Below are positions 1-8,795 of a stretch of DNA of 64,000 bases, piece after piece. The first letter of the stretch is position 1, and every line of letters starts with the position of its first letter. The translations under genes were made by a program, and so were the position numbers. The notes under the pieces were generated by a model that worked only from the letters and a program-made list of their open reading frames with translations, did no database searches and had not been told where the DNA came from. Source of the DNA: Mesoplasma coleopterae (GTDB lineage Bacteria; Bacillota_I; Bacilli_A; Mycoplasmatales; Mycoplasmataceae); assembly GCF_002804245.1 (NCBI RefSeq), contig NZ_CP024968.1, positions 124,001-188,000 of the forward strand. The letters are read 5' to 3'.

Positions 1-2
1 AA

Positions 3-443
3 CAGCCATTAAATATAAATGATGATTTGATTGAACAAGCAAATAAATTTATTCAAAAAATAAATAATTTAAGCAAAAAAATAAAACAATTATTAATTGA
101 AAATAAAATTGATCAAACTAGCCAATTTGACGAAGAAATTATAAAACAATTTAAAATTCACATGGAAAATGACTTAAATACTTCAAGAGTTTTAACTTTA
201 TTGGAAGACACACTTAAAGATATTAATAAACTTTTATCTTCAAAAGAATTTGATGATTTATTTTTAAAAATAAATTCTTTGAACAACATTTTAGATACAT
301 TAGGACTTTCAATAAATGTAAATACTTTTGTTTCAAAAGATGACCATAATTTATTTTTATCTTGAAAAAAAATAGTAAACGAAAAAGATTTTGAAAAAGC
401 AGATGAAATAAGAGAAATTTTAATTAGTAAAGGGATTTTATAA
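3..443 (+). CDS. cysS: Cysteinyl-tRNA synthetase, C-terminal part
   Basis: The gene enters from the left edge, so only about 146 C-terminal residues are visible. It charges tRNA-Cys with cysteine in the cytoplasm. What is seen is a helical, lysine-rich C-terminal segment like the anticodon-binding DALR-type domain, including a stretch reading ENDLNTSRVL and a final EKADEIREILISKG, both typical of CysRS ends. One internal TGA at 363-365 is read as Trp. It stops one base before the rlmB start, so the two genes are cotranscribed, as in many Firmicutes. The catalytic domain lies outside the window. The assignment rests on the conserved tail and the neighbour gene. Confidence 0.85.
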
Positions 444-444
444 A

Positions 445-1173
445 ATGGAAAATTTAAGTTTAATTTACGGGAAACACGCAGTTAAAGAATTTATAAAAAA
501 ACATCCTAATTTAATTAAAAAAATATATGTTTCAAGTGATTTTAAAATAGATAAATTAAATCATGAATTTCAGATTTTAAAAGTCGACTTGAAGAAAATA
601 GAAAATCTAGTTGGGAATGAAGTTAATCACCAAGGTGTCGTAGCTGAAGTTAAAGAGTTTAATTACAAACCTTTTGGTGAAGTATTAAAAGAGATGGCAG
701 ATGATGAACCAAAATTAGTTTTAATTTTAGACCAAATTCAAGACCCGTACAATTTTGGTGCAATAATTAGAAGTTCTAGTTTGCTGGGTGTTGATCAGAT
801 TGTTATTTTAGATCATAAACAAGTTTTTGTTAATTCAACTGTTGTAAAAACATCAGCTGGAACTGTATATGATATGAATATTAGTAAAGTAACAAATTTA
901 AGCAATGCAATTAAGGACTTACAAAAAAAAGGTTTTTGAATATATTCAACACATTTAAACTCAGAATCTTGTGATATGAGAAAAGTTGATTTTGCAAATA
1001 AAACAGCCATTGTAATTGGAAACGAACACAAAGGTGTAAGTGAGTTAGTTATGAAAAATAGTGATATGAATGTATTTATACCATCAACTAATACAATAGA
1101 TTCATATAATGCTAACGTAGCCACATCTCTAATTCTATTTCATGTTGCCAATTATATTGGAAAACTTAAATAA
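445..1173 (+). CDS. rlmB: 23S rRNA (guanosine-2'-O-)-methyltransferase, TrmH/SpoU family
   Basis: This 242-residue SPOUT enzyme transfers a methyl group from S-adenosylmethionine to a ribose 2'-OH, most likely of a 23S rRNA guanosine. An N-terminal L30e-like RNA-binding part (about 1-80) is followed by the knotted catalytic domain. Visible motifs are NFGAIIR (103-109, motif 1 with the catalytic Arg), GNEHKGV (about 192-198, motif 2) and the motif 3 region DSYNANVATSLILF near residue 216. One TGA (937-939) is Trp; a standard-code reading would cut the gene there. It follows cysS by one base. The mrnC gene that often sits between these two in Bacillus is absent. The exact rRNA target is inferred from the family. 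Confidence 0.9.
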
Positions 1174-1185
1174 TAAATGTATAAT
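1157..1185 (+). promoter_or_regulatory. Promoter for rpmG-secE-nusG
   Basis: TTGGAA (1157-1162) and TATAAT (1180-1185) are separated by 17 bases, a near-consensus sigma-A promoter overlapping the end of rlmB. Transcription would start near 1192, only a few bases before the hairpin at 1199. Confidence 0.6.
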
Positions 1186-1198
1186 AATCATAGTTATT

Positions 1199-1218
1199 AG
1201 GAGGTCAACCTCCTTTTT
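1199..1218 (+). terminator. Terminator/attenuator hairpin before rpmG
   Basis: AGGAGG and CCTCCT form a 6-bp GC-rich stem with a 4-base loop, followed by five T residues. It can end rlmB transcripts. Because a good promoter lies just upstream, it could also attenuate the rpmG operon. The stem contains a perfect Shine-Dalgarno-like AGGAGG that is not followed by a start codon. Confidence 0.7.
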
Positions 1219-1251
1219 AATTAGACAATGACTTGATTGAGGAGGGTTAAT

Positions 1252-1416
1252 ATGCATAAAACAAAATCTACGAGAAAAATAATTTTAGTATGTGAAGATT
1301 GTTTAAGTAGAAATTATTCGCTGAATAAAAGTAACTTAACTCAAAAAGAACGTTTAGAAATCAAGAAATTTTGCGCAATGTGCAATAAACACACATTACA
1401 TAAGGAAACAAGATAA
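1252..1416 (+). CDS. rpmG: 50S ribosomal protein L33
   Basis: This 54-residue protein of the large ribosomal subunit has two Cys pairs, CEDC near residue 15 and CAMC near residue 42. It is therefore the zinc-binding (C+) form of L33. The rest is basic and matches the family length. A strong ribosome binding site, GGAGGG at 1241-1246, decides the start. The stop codon overlaps the secE start (TAATG), so translation of the two is coupled. The rpmG-secE-nusG order is the standard bacterial arrangement. It is too short for most ORF lists but is clearly real. Confidence 0.93.
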   Translation: MHKTKSTRKIILVCEDCLSRNYSLNKSNLTQKERLEIKKFCAMCNKHTLHKETR

Positions 1417-1751
1417 TGGCTAATAAAAAACAAGATCAAGTAATATTAGAAGAAAACAACATTCAAAAAGAAAACTTAGATAAATCTAAGAAAAAGAAAA
1501 TTAAAATTTCTAAAGAAACTAAAAAATCAATCAAAGTCAAAAAGCAAAAAGAAAAGAAAAACTTTAAATTAGCAATTAAAGAATTGCCAATTAAAATAGT
1601 TAAAGAACTAAACAAAATTAAATGATCGGGATGAGATAACCTTAAGAAAAAATACATAATTGTTTTATTATTTATGGTATTTTTTGCAATATTGTTTTTC
1701 TGTATTGGATTAGGTATTGAAGCATTATTTAGATTAATTAATGTATATTAA
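1416..1751 (+). CDS. secE: Preprotein translocase subunit SecE
   Basis: SecE is the small clamp subunit of the SecYEG channel in the cell membrane. This copy has 111 residues: a long, extremely lysine-rich N-terminal region (about 1-70) and a single C-terminal membrane segment (about residues 80-103). The family core is only about 60 residues, so the charged N-terminal extension is notable. Two TGA codons (1623, 1632) encode Trp in the amphipathic helix just before the membrane span. It overlaps rpmG by one base and precedes nusG by 14 bases. Sequence identity in this family is low, so the call relies on topology and gene order. Confidence 0.88.
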
Positions 1752-1765
1752 AAAGGGGAGAAAAT

Positions 1766-2389
1766 ATGAATAAAGAAGAATTATTAAAATTAGAAGCTGA
1801 AATTTTAGCTTCAAAGGGTCAATGATTTGTTGTTAACTCACAAACAGGACATGAAGAAAAGGTTTTAAATGACTTAAAAAATAAAATTAAAGCTGAAAAA
1901 ATGGAAGATCAAGTTTTTGATATTAAAATTTCAAAGGGTTTAGTTTTAACTAAAACTGGAAAACAAAAAGAAAAAAACTTATTTCCAGGATATTTATTTA
2001 TTAACATGATTATGTCTGAAGAATCATGATTCGTTGTTCGTAACACTCCAGGTGTAACAGGATTTATTGGATCATCAGGTCGTGGAGCTAAGCCGTTCCC
2101 ATTAACAGTTGATGAAGTTATTGAAATGTTAGTACCAAAAACAGAAGTAATTGTTGAAGAAGTTAAAACTACTGAGAATGAAACTGTTGCTAAAAAACCA
2201 TTATTCACAGCTCCATTTGTTGTTGGAGACTTTGTAAGAGTTAAAGAAGGAATCAATGCAGGAGAAGAGGGTGAAGTAAGTTCAATGGACTTTGAAAAAG
2301 GTGTTGCTATTGTTCTTATTGAAATGTTTGGTAGATACACAAACCTTGAAATTTCTTTTGAAAACGTTGAACCAGTTAAAGAATACTAA
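1766..2389 (+). CDS. nusG: Transcription antitermination factor NusG
   Basis: NusG binds RNA polymerase, influences pausing and links transcription to translation. The 207-residue protein has an N-terminal NGN domain (QWFVVNSQTGHEEKV from about residue 20; FPGYLFINM and a TPGVTGFIG-like turn) and a C-terminal KOW domain (GDFVRVKEGINAGEEGEV, about 155-172). Between them is a short acidic linker near residues 125-145. The ribosome binding site AAAGGGGAG precedes the ATG. It is the last gene of the rpmG-secE-nusG unit and is followed by a hairpin terminator. Confidence 0.95.
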
Positions 2390-2397
2390 TAATAAAT

Positions 2398-2425
2398 TAA
2401 ATGACGTAAGTCATTTTTTATTTTG
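2398..2425 (+). terminator. Rho-independent terminator after nusG
   Basis: ATGAC (2401-2405) and GTCAT (2410-2414) form a stem with a GTAA loop followed by a T-rich tract. Confidence 0.75.
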
Positions 2426-2462
2426 CATTGTTTATGTTAAAATATTTAAAAGCAAAACTGAT

Positions 2463-2487
2463 CTAATCTAACGTTAATCGCGATTAG
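2463..2487 (+). promoter_or_regulatory. Palindromic element in the RNase J leader
   Basis: TAATCGCGATTA (2475-2486) is a perfect 12-bp palindrome. CTAATC (2463-2468) can instead pair with GATTAG (2482-2487), so two mutually exclusive foldings exist. CGCG is rare in such AT-rich DNA. It could be a protein operator or an mRNA structure; the function is unknown. Confidence 0.35.
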
Positions 2488-2524
2488 TGAATTTATATAA
2501 ATTAAAATAATAAGGAGAAACTAA

Positions 2525-4288
2525 ATGTCAAAAATTAAATTTATGGCACTTGGTGGACAAGATGAAAGAGGAAAAAATCTTTTCGTTTTAGATATTGATG
2601 ATAATCTTTTCGTTTTAGATGCCGGTGTTAAATATCCTGATAAAGGAATTTTAGGTGTAGATATAGTTACACCAAAACTAGATTACTTAAAAAATAATAA
2701 ACAAAAAATTAAAGGAATTTTTTTAACAAATTCTGCAAGTTACAACATGGGGTCTGTTCCATACATTTTAAAAACAATGGATATTCCAGTTTATTGTAAT
2801 GAAATTACTCAATTAGTTGGAAAAATTAAAATATCAAGAATGCGTATTAAAAATACAAAAGATCAAAACTTTGTTGTTGTTAAAGATAAGCAAATTTTAG
2901 ATTTTGGAAAAGTAAAAGTTGAAGTATTTAGAACTACGTCAGCTTCACCTCAATCATATGGTTATGCTTTCCATACTGAAGAAGGAACAATTGTATATGC
3001 TGGAGATTATATTATTGATGGTAAAGAGCAATCATACTTTTCAACAGATTTTAACCATATAAATGAAATTGGTAAAAAAGGTGTTCTTGCTTTAATTGCG
3101 GATAGTGAATATGCGTCAAGAAGTGGGTTCACTGTTCCTAATCATAAAATTGAAAGCTTTATTTCTACTTCATTTAAAGAAAAGAAAACTAAAATAGCTA
3201 TTGGTATTTTTGAAGAAGATATTTTTAAATTAGGTGAAATTTGCATGGCAGCAAAAGAAAATAATCGTAAAATTGCTGTTTATGGAAGAACAATGACAGA
3301 AATACTAAAATCAAATTTAATAAATGAAAATCTACAAATTGCTGAAGAAGATATTATTACTGTTGAAGAATACATGAAATCTGAAAATGGTCTTTTAATT
3401 ATTTCAGGAACAGGAGATGTTCTATATTCAAAACTAGCAAAAATCGCTACAGGTAATGATGAAGTTGTTGAGTTTACAGAAAAAGATTTAATCATCTTAG
3501 CAACACCACCAGCGCCAGGTGTTGAAAAAAGACATGCACAAATTCTTGATGAATTAGCAAGAACAGATGCTAGGTTAATTGCATTAAGTGATAGAAATAT
3601 TTGATCAATGCACGCATCTTATGAAGATATTAAAGTTTTCACAAGTATGTTAAACCCAAAATACTTTATCCCAGTCAAATCACTATTTAAAGACTCTTTA
3701 AAAGCTGAAAAAGCAGCAATAGAAGCTGGTGTAAATGAAAGAAATGTTGTTATATTAGATAATGGTCAAGTTGCTAATATTTCAAAAAATTCAATTTCTA
3801 TAGCTGATAAAAAAGTTGATATAGGTAATTCATATGTTGATCAAGCTGGAGTTGGAGACGTTGGAGCTATAGTTTTAAATGAAAGAAAATTATTAGCAAC
3901 CGATGGCGTAATGATTATTGGTGCAACAATTGACTCAAGAAATAAAGAATTGATTTCAATGATTGATACTCAAATGCGTGGAGTTTTATATATTAAAGAA
4001 GAAAATCCAATTTTTAAAATAATTCAAAAAGAAATTGAATCACTTTTAGAACAAGGCCAAAGTCAATTTAAAGAAAACCCAAATAAATATGATATTAATG
4101 AAATTAAAAAAGATATAGCTACAAGAGTTAAAACATTAATAAAACAAGAATCTGGTAAACAACCAATTGTTTTAGTAATAGTTAATGAATATGATGGTAA
4201 AGACTATGTGTTTAAACCAAGAAATAATTCAAATAGAAATAACTATAGAAACAATAGTAACAACAATAACAAAAAAGGATCAAACTAA
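2525..4288 (+). CDS. rnj: RNase J paralogue with a degenerate active site
   Basis: This 587-residue protein has the full RNase J layout: metallo-beta-lactamase domain, inserted beta-CASP domain and C-terminal domain. RNase J normally uses two zinc ions, held by an HxHxDH motif, for 5' exo- and endonucleolytic RNA decay. Here that motif reads NSASYN (69-74), and the next His motif (TTHS in Bacillus J1) is TTSA (137-140). Asp161 in AGDYIID and His363 in SMHASYED survive. It is therefore probably catalytically dead and may act like an RNase J2 partner for an active J1 elsewhere. One TGA (3602-3604) is Trp360. The tail is a low-complexity Asn/Arg stretch. Ribosome binding site AAGGAG precedes the ATG. 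Confidence 0.9.
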
Positions 4289-4300
4289 TTGATCCTTTTT
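4272..4300. terminator. Bidirectional terminator between rnj and the minus-strand membrane gene
   Basis: A 12-bp perfect stem pairs AAAAAGGATCAA (4272-4283) with TTGATCCTTTTT (4289-4300). The rnj stop codon lies in and beside the 5-base loop. A-tract and T-tract flanks allow termination from both sides. Confidence 0.8.
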
Positions 4301-4813
4301 CTATACTGTATACATTATTATAATAATCATAAATATTAAGAATGGTAATAGAGAGAATGTAATTGTGTTTCTTCATCTAATTAAAATGGCTTCTTCTTTA
4401 GTATAAGTTTTTTGATATCTTAATCTTTTATCATTAAAATAGTTTATCGCTTTTCTGTTTCTAATGTAGTTAATAATAAAAATAGCTAAAATCTCAATAC
4501 ATAAATATGCTGTAGCAACAAAAGCTGTTGCGTCAATAAATCTTTTTTCGCTTGTTATATTAGGAGCAATACTTGCAACATTTTTGAATGCATAACCAAG
4601 TCCAAAACTTAGTCCTATACCAATTAAAGTAATACCTAAAATTGATACTCAGCTTACTCAATTAAATTTTTTGATTTCTCTAAAATTTTTCATTTTAGTA
4701 TAATTTTCAGCTGCTTTTAGATCACTATTTAATTCTTTATTAATATCCTTATAGTGTTGATCTAAACCTTCTTTTCTTAATTTTTTAAGGTTATTTAATT
4801 CTTTTTTTGCCAT
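4301..4813 (-). CDS. Small hypothetical membrane protein with three transmembrane segments
   Basis: I do not recognise this gene. The 170-residue product starts with a charged, lysine-rich cytoplasmic segment (about 1-50). Three hydrophobic helices follow, near residues 54-77, 93-114 and 148-168, the last running to the C terminus. Three TGA codons are read as Trp, so it is invisible in a standard-code scan. A good ribosome binding site (GAAAGGAG) precedes the ATG. It faces rnj tail to tail and is divergent from oppB, sharing an 80-base upstream region with it. It does not look like an Opp component. The reading frame, start signal and membrane pattern support a real gene; the function is unknown. 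Confidence 0.75.
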
Positions 4814-4828
4814 ATTTGCTCCTTTCAA

Positions 4829-4857
4829 TTGACTTATATACTCTTTTAGTTTATCAT
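4829..4857 (+). promoter_or_regulatory. Promoter of the opp operon
   Basis: TTGACT (4829-4834) and TATCAT (4852-4857) lie 17 bases apart. They are followed by a strong ribosome binding site AAGGAGGT (4878-4885) for oppB. Confidence 0.65.
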
Positions 4858-4892
4858 ATTAAAAAATATATATAAATAAGGAGGTTAAGACC

Positions 4893-6227
4893 ATGATTAA
4901 AACAAAAAACAAGAGCACTTTAAAAAATTTTAACTTAGATGCATTAGATTTAGATCTAAACGAAGAGTTAATTTATGCACAGCCTACATTTTGAAGAACT
5001 GTTTCCTATAGATTTGAGGAATTAAAAGAAGAGGCTTTAAAATATTTTAGAAGACATCCACTTATTGGGTATTCTTTTAAACGTATTGTTTATGGATTAT
5101 TAACATTAATTGTAAGTATTGCAATAGTTTTCTTTTTAGTTAACTTTGTAACACCAGATTCATCATATTTACCAGATGTTTCTGAATTAGGAAAAATGGG
5201 TATTGGAACATCAGGACCAAAATACGATGCATTTTTACAAACAAGATTAGAATTATTTGGAGTTAGTGGTAATGCTATAGAAAGATTATTAAGATACTTT
5301 AAAAACATTATTCCATTTATTCCAAAACATATTTTAGTAGGGCAATCAGTTATATTCCCTAATGCTTCTGAATTATCTAATTCTCAAATTATTATCAACA
5401 CAGTTTTATTTACAGGTGGACAAGTTGATGGTTTATTAAAAACAGGATCAAAAGAATTAATTGATGCGATTACAATTAGTGCTTCATACAAAACTGTTTG
5501 AGTATATTTAGGAGTTGTTAAATCAAGTTCAATGGGTATGCCAGGTTCAACTGAAGTAACAAGTTTATTTGCAAGTGCAATTCCATATTCATTTGGAATT
5601 GGAAGTGTAGCTGTTTTATTTTCTTATTTAATTGGTATTCCTCTAGGAATTGAAGCTGCTAAGAGAAAAGGAAAAGCAACTGATGGAGCAATTAATGGAA
5701 CTGCTACATTCTTATTAGCTGTACCTTCATTAGTTATTGTTATCTCAATTTATTTAATTTCAATTTTAGTTTTTGGTCATTCTTCAATTTTTAGTTCAGG
5801 ATCATTCTGAACAAGATTTTGACCAGTTGTTGCTTTAGTTATATTAATGGCTCCAACAACAATTATATTAACAAGACGTTATGTTGTTGATGAAATGACT
5901 GCAGATTATACAAAATTTGCATATGCAAAAGGATTAGGTGAATCAAAAGTTTTCTACGTTCACATTTTTAGAAATGCTGGAGTAAGAATTTTACGTGAAT
6001 TACCTCTAGATTTAGCATTTACATTATTTGGAGCTTCAATTTTAACTGAAACTCAATGAAACATACCAGGTATGTCACAATTAATTATTAATGGAGTTAA
6101 TAACCGTGACTCATTTGTTATTTTAGGATTCATTACTTTTGCATCATTAGTAAAAATTGCTGCAACATTAGTTTCGGACTTATTCATGGTCTTAATGGAC
6201 CCTAGAGTTAAATTAAGCGGTAGATAG
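4893..6227 (+). CDS. oppB: Oligopeptide ABC transporter permease OppB
   Basis: OppB is one of the two membrane subunits that form the peptide channel of the Opp importer. The 444-residue product is longer than the usual 310-residue OppB, because of a cytoplasmic N-terminal region (about 1-60) and a long extracytoplasmic stretch after the first membrane helix (about residues 65-90). The binding-protein-dependent transport domain occupies the C-terminal half. The EAA loop that contacts the ATPases lies near 322-350, including DYTKFAYAKGLGESKVF. Several TGA codons are Trp. It is the first gene of oppBCDFA. Peptides are a main amino-acid source for mollicutes, which lack most amino-acid synthesis. 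Confidence 0.92.
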
Positions 6228-6242
6228 AAAGAAGGAGAAAAT

Positions 6243-7214
6243 ATGACAAACATCGATAGAGAAAAATTCGAAAGAGAAAACAAAGTTAATTTTGATGAAA
6301 TTGACGAACAAATGTTTCAAATCATCGAAGAACAAACTAGCGAAAGTGAAAGATTAAACTCAAAGCCTTATAGTTATTGAAAATCTGTAGGTAAATTACT
6401 AGTTACCTCTCCTACTTTCATGATTTCTATTTTAGTTTTAATTACAGTTTTACTTTTAGCATTCATTGTTCCTGAAGTAATGAATTACAAAAATACTTCA
6501 AGTACTATTGGAGATCCTGCTTTACCATCATGAGAACACTTATTTGGTATTGGTATGAATGGTGAAGATTTATTCGCTAGAGTTTGAGCGGGAACAAGAA
6601 CAACTTTATTATTTGCTTTCTTAATTGCTGCTATTCAAGTAGTTGTAGGAGTTATTTTAGGTTCAATTTGAGGTTACTTTAGAAAATCAGATTTAATTTT
6701 CATTCAAGTAGCAAGTATTATTACAATTGTTCCACAATTTATTTTATTACTATTAATGGTTTTCTTATTTAATAGTAAAGGTTACTGAGTTATTGTTTTT
6801 GCTATATCACTTCAAGCATGAGTTGGTATTGCACAAATGGTAAGGGTACAAATTATGTTAGTAAAAAACACTGACTATAATACTGCATCAGTAAGTTTAG
6901 GTTCAAGTTCATACAGAATTATAAACAAAAACATTATGCCAAAAATTTTACCAGTTATAGTACAAACAGCTGCCTTTGCAATCCCAACAGCTATTTCAAT
7001 TGAGGCTTCACTTGCTTACCTAGCATTTGACTTTATTCCAGCGGGACAAACATCTTTAGGGCAAATATTAAACCAAGTTATGAATGAAACAAAATGACAA
7101 ATTTACCCAAATTTATTAATTGCTCCAATGGGAGTTATTATGATAGTTTCAGTTGTATTCTTCTTAGCTGCTAGAGTATTTGCTGACTCATTAGATCCAA
7201 AAAATCATAGATAG
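6243..7214 (+). CDS. oppC: Oligopeptide ABC transporter permease OppC
   Basis: This is the second channel subunit of the Opp importer, 323 residues. A cytoplasmic N-terminal region of about 45 residues leads to a first membrane helix (SPTFMISILVLITVLLLAF). An ectodomain and about five further helices follow. The ATPase-contacting EAA-type loop sits near residues 207-238 (DYNTASVSLGSSSYRI). Seven or more TGA codons encode Trp. It starts 15 bases after oppB with AAGGAG as ribosome binding site and ends 11 bases before oppD. Confidence 0.92.
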
Positions 7215-7225
7215 GAGACCAACTT

Positions 7226-8794
7226 ATGGCTACAAATAAAGATAAAATTATTTCTCTTCAAGACGTTGTTGTTAAATTCAATGTTCGTGGAAGAATGTTA
7301 ACAGCTATTAGAAATGTTTCTTTTGATATTTATGATGGAGAAACAGTTGCTATAGTTGGTGAATCTGGATCAGGTAAATCAGTTTTAACTAAAACATTAA
7401 CTAATATGTTAGAAAGTAATGGTTATATTTCAAATGGAACAATCATGTATTTTCCAACAGAAGAATCAAAAAATAATTCTGAAACAGCTATTAGAGAAGA
7501 TGTAAACTTAGTTAACTACCACAAAGGATCATTAACTTCAGATACAAGAAGAAAAATTAAAAAAAGTAATTATAAAACAATTAACAATGCAAAAATTCGT
7601 TTAGAGGCACTTAATGCTCGTTTAGGAGTTAAAGGTGTAGATTCAGACGACATATTAGCAAAAATAAAAGAGGAAAGTGAAATTATTCATGATGCTTATT
7701 ATGAACTTTCAACATTCTCAAGATTAAGAAAAAGAACAGTTTTACGTTTAACTCCAATAATGAAAGAAATTTCAAGTAAAAAGAGAAATCTTTCTCTAAT
7801 GAAAGGAAGACAAATTCTTGCTGGATTAAGAATTCTTGCAGAACAAGAGTTTTTAACTGAATTTGAATTAAACTTGAAACATGTTTTAGAAAAATTAAAA
7901 AATGGTGAAACTGTTGAAGAACATGAAGTTAATACTTTATTAGCTGCATGAAAGTTTCAAACAACTCCAACTTGATTAAACAAGAGAGAAGCCATAAAAA
8001 AATTAAAACAAGTTAGAGGGGGAACAATTGCTACAATTTTCCAAGACCCAATGACTTCATTAAACCCATTACTAAGTGTAGGTTTTCAAATTTCAGAAGC
8101 TATTAGATTACATAATAAAGTTTCAAGACATGCTGCTAAACAACAAGCAATTGAATTAATGAATAAAGTAGGTATTCCAAATGCTGAAAAACGTTATCAT
8201 GATATTCCAGGGAAATACTCTGGTGGGATGAGACAACGTATTGTTATTGCCATTGCACTAGCATGTAAACCAAAAGTTTTAATTTGTGATGAACCAACAA
8301 CAGCACTTGATGTTACTATTCAAGCTCAAATTTTAGAGTTAATTAAAGAACTTAAAAAAGAATTTAATTTAACTGTAATCTTTATTACTCATGACTTAGG
8401 GGTAGTTGCAAATGTTGCAGATCGTGTTGCAGTATTATATGCTGGACAAATTATTGAATATGGAACTGTTAAAGATATTTTCTTTGATGCAAGACACCCA
8501 TATACTTGAGCATTATTATCTTCATTACCTCAACTAGGAACAAAAGGTGAAGAATTATTTGCTATTACAGGTACACCTCCAAGTTTATTCAACAAAATTA
8601 AAGGTGATGCATTTGCTCCGAGAAACAAATTTGCTTTAGCAATTGACTTTGAATATAATCCACCAATGTTTGAAATTAGTAAAACTCATGGTGCAAGAAC
8701 TTGATTGTTAGACCCAAGAGCTCCTAAAGTTGAAAAACCTAAAATGTTAGAAAACTTAAAAGAAGCTGTAATTGAAGCAAAGGTAGGTGAATAG
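7226..8794 (+). CDS. oppD: Oligopeptide ABC transporter ATPase OppD, with large internal insertion
   Basis: OppD hydrolyses ATP to drive peptide import. The 522-residue chain has Walker A GESGSGKS (45-52), a Q-loop in FQDP (Q273), signature YSGGMRQR (from about 331), Walker B ending in DE (355-356), an H-loop in THDLG, and the C-terminal peptide-transporter extension. In ordinary OppD proteins (about 330-360 residues) Walker A and the Q-loop are about 50 residues apart. Here they are separated by some 220, through a charged, probably helical insertion. Its last codons overlap the region just before oppF, 1 base away. Two TGA-encoded Trp lie just before the Q-loop. Confidence 0.93.
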
Positions 8795-8795
8795 T

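Noticed and set aside
4205-4285. Asn/Arg low-complexity end of the RNase J paralogue as a possible repeat or frameshift
   Set aside because: The frame stays open to a normal stop inside the terminator, and similar polar tails are seen on other proteins in this window such as S3.
8787-8795. GTG start of OppF three codons upstream
   Set aside because: It lies within the last codons of oppD; the ATG at 8796 fits the family N terminus.
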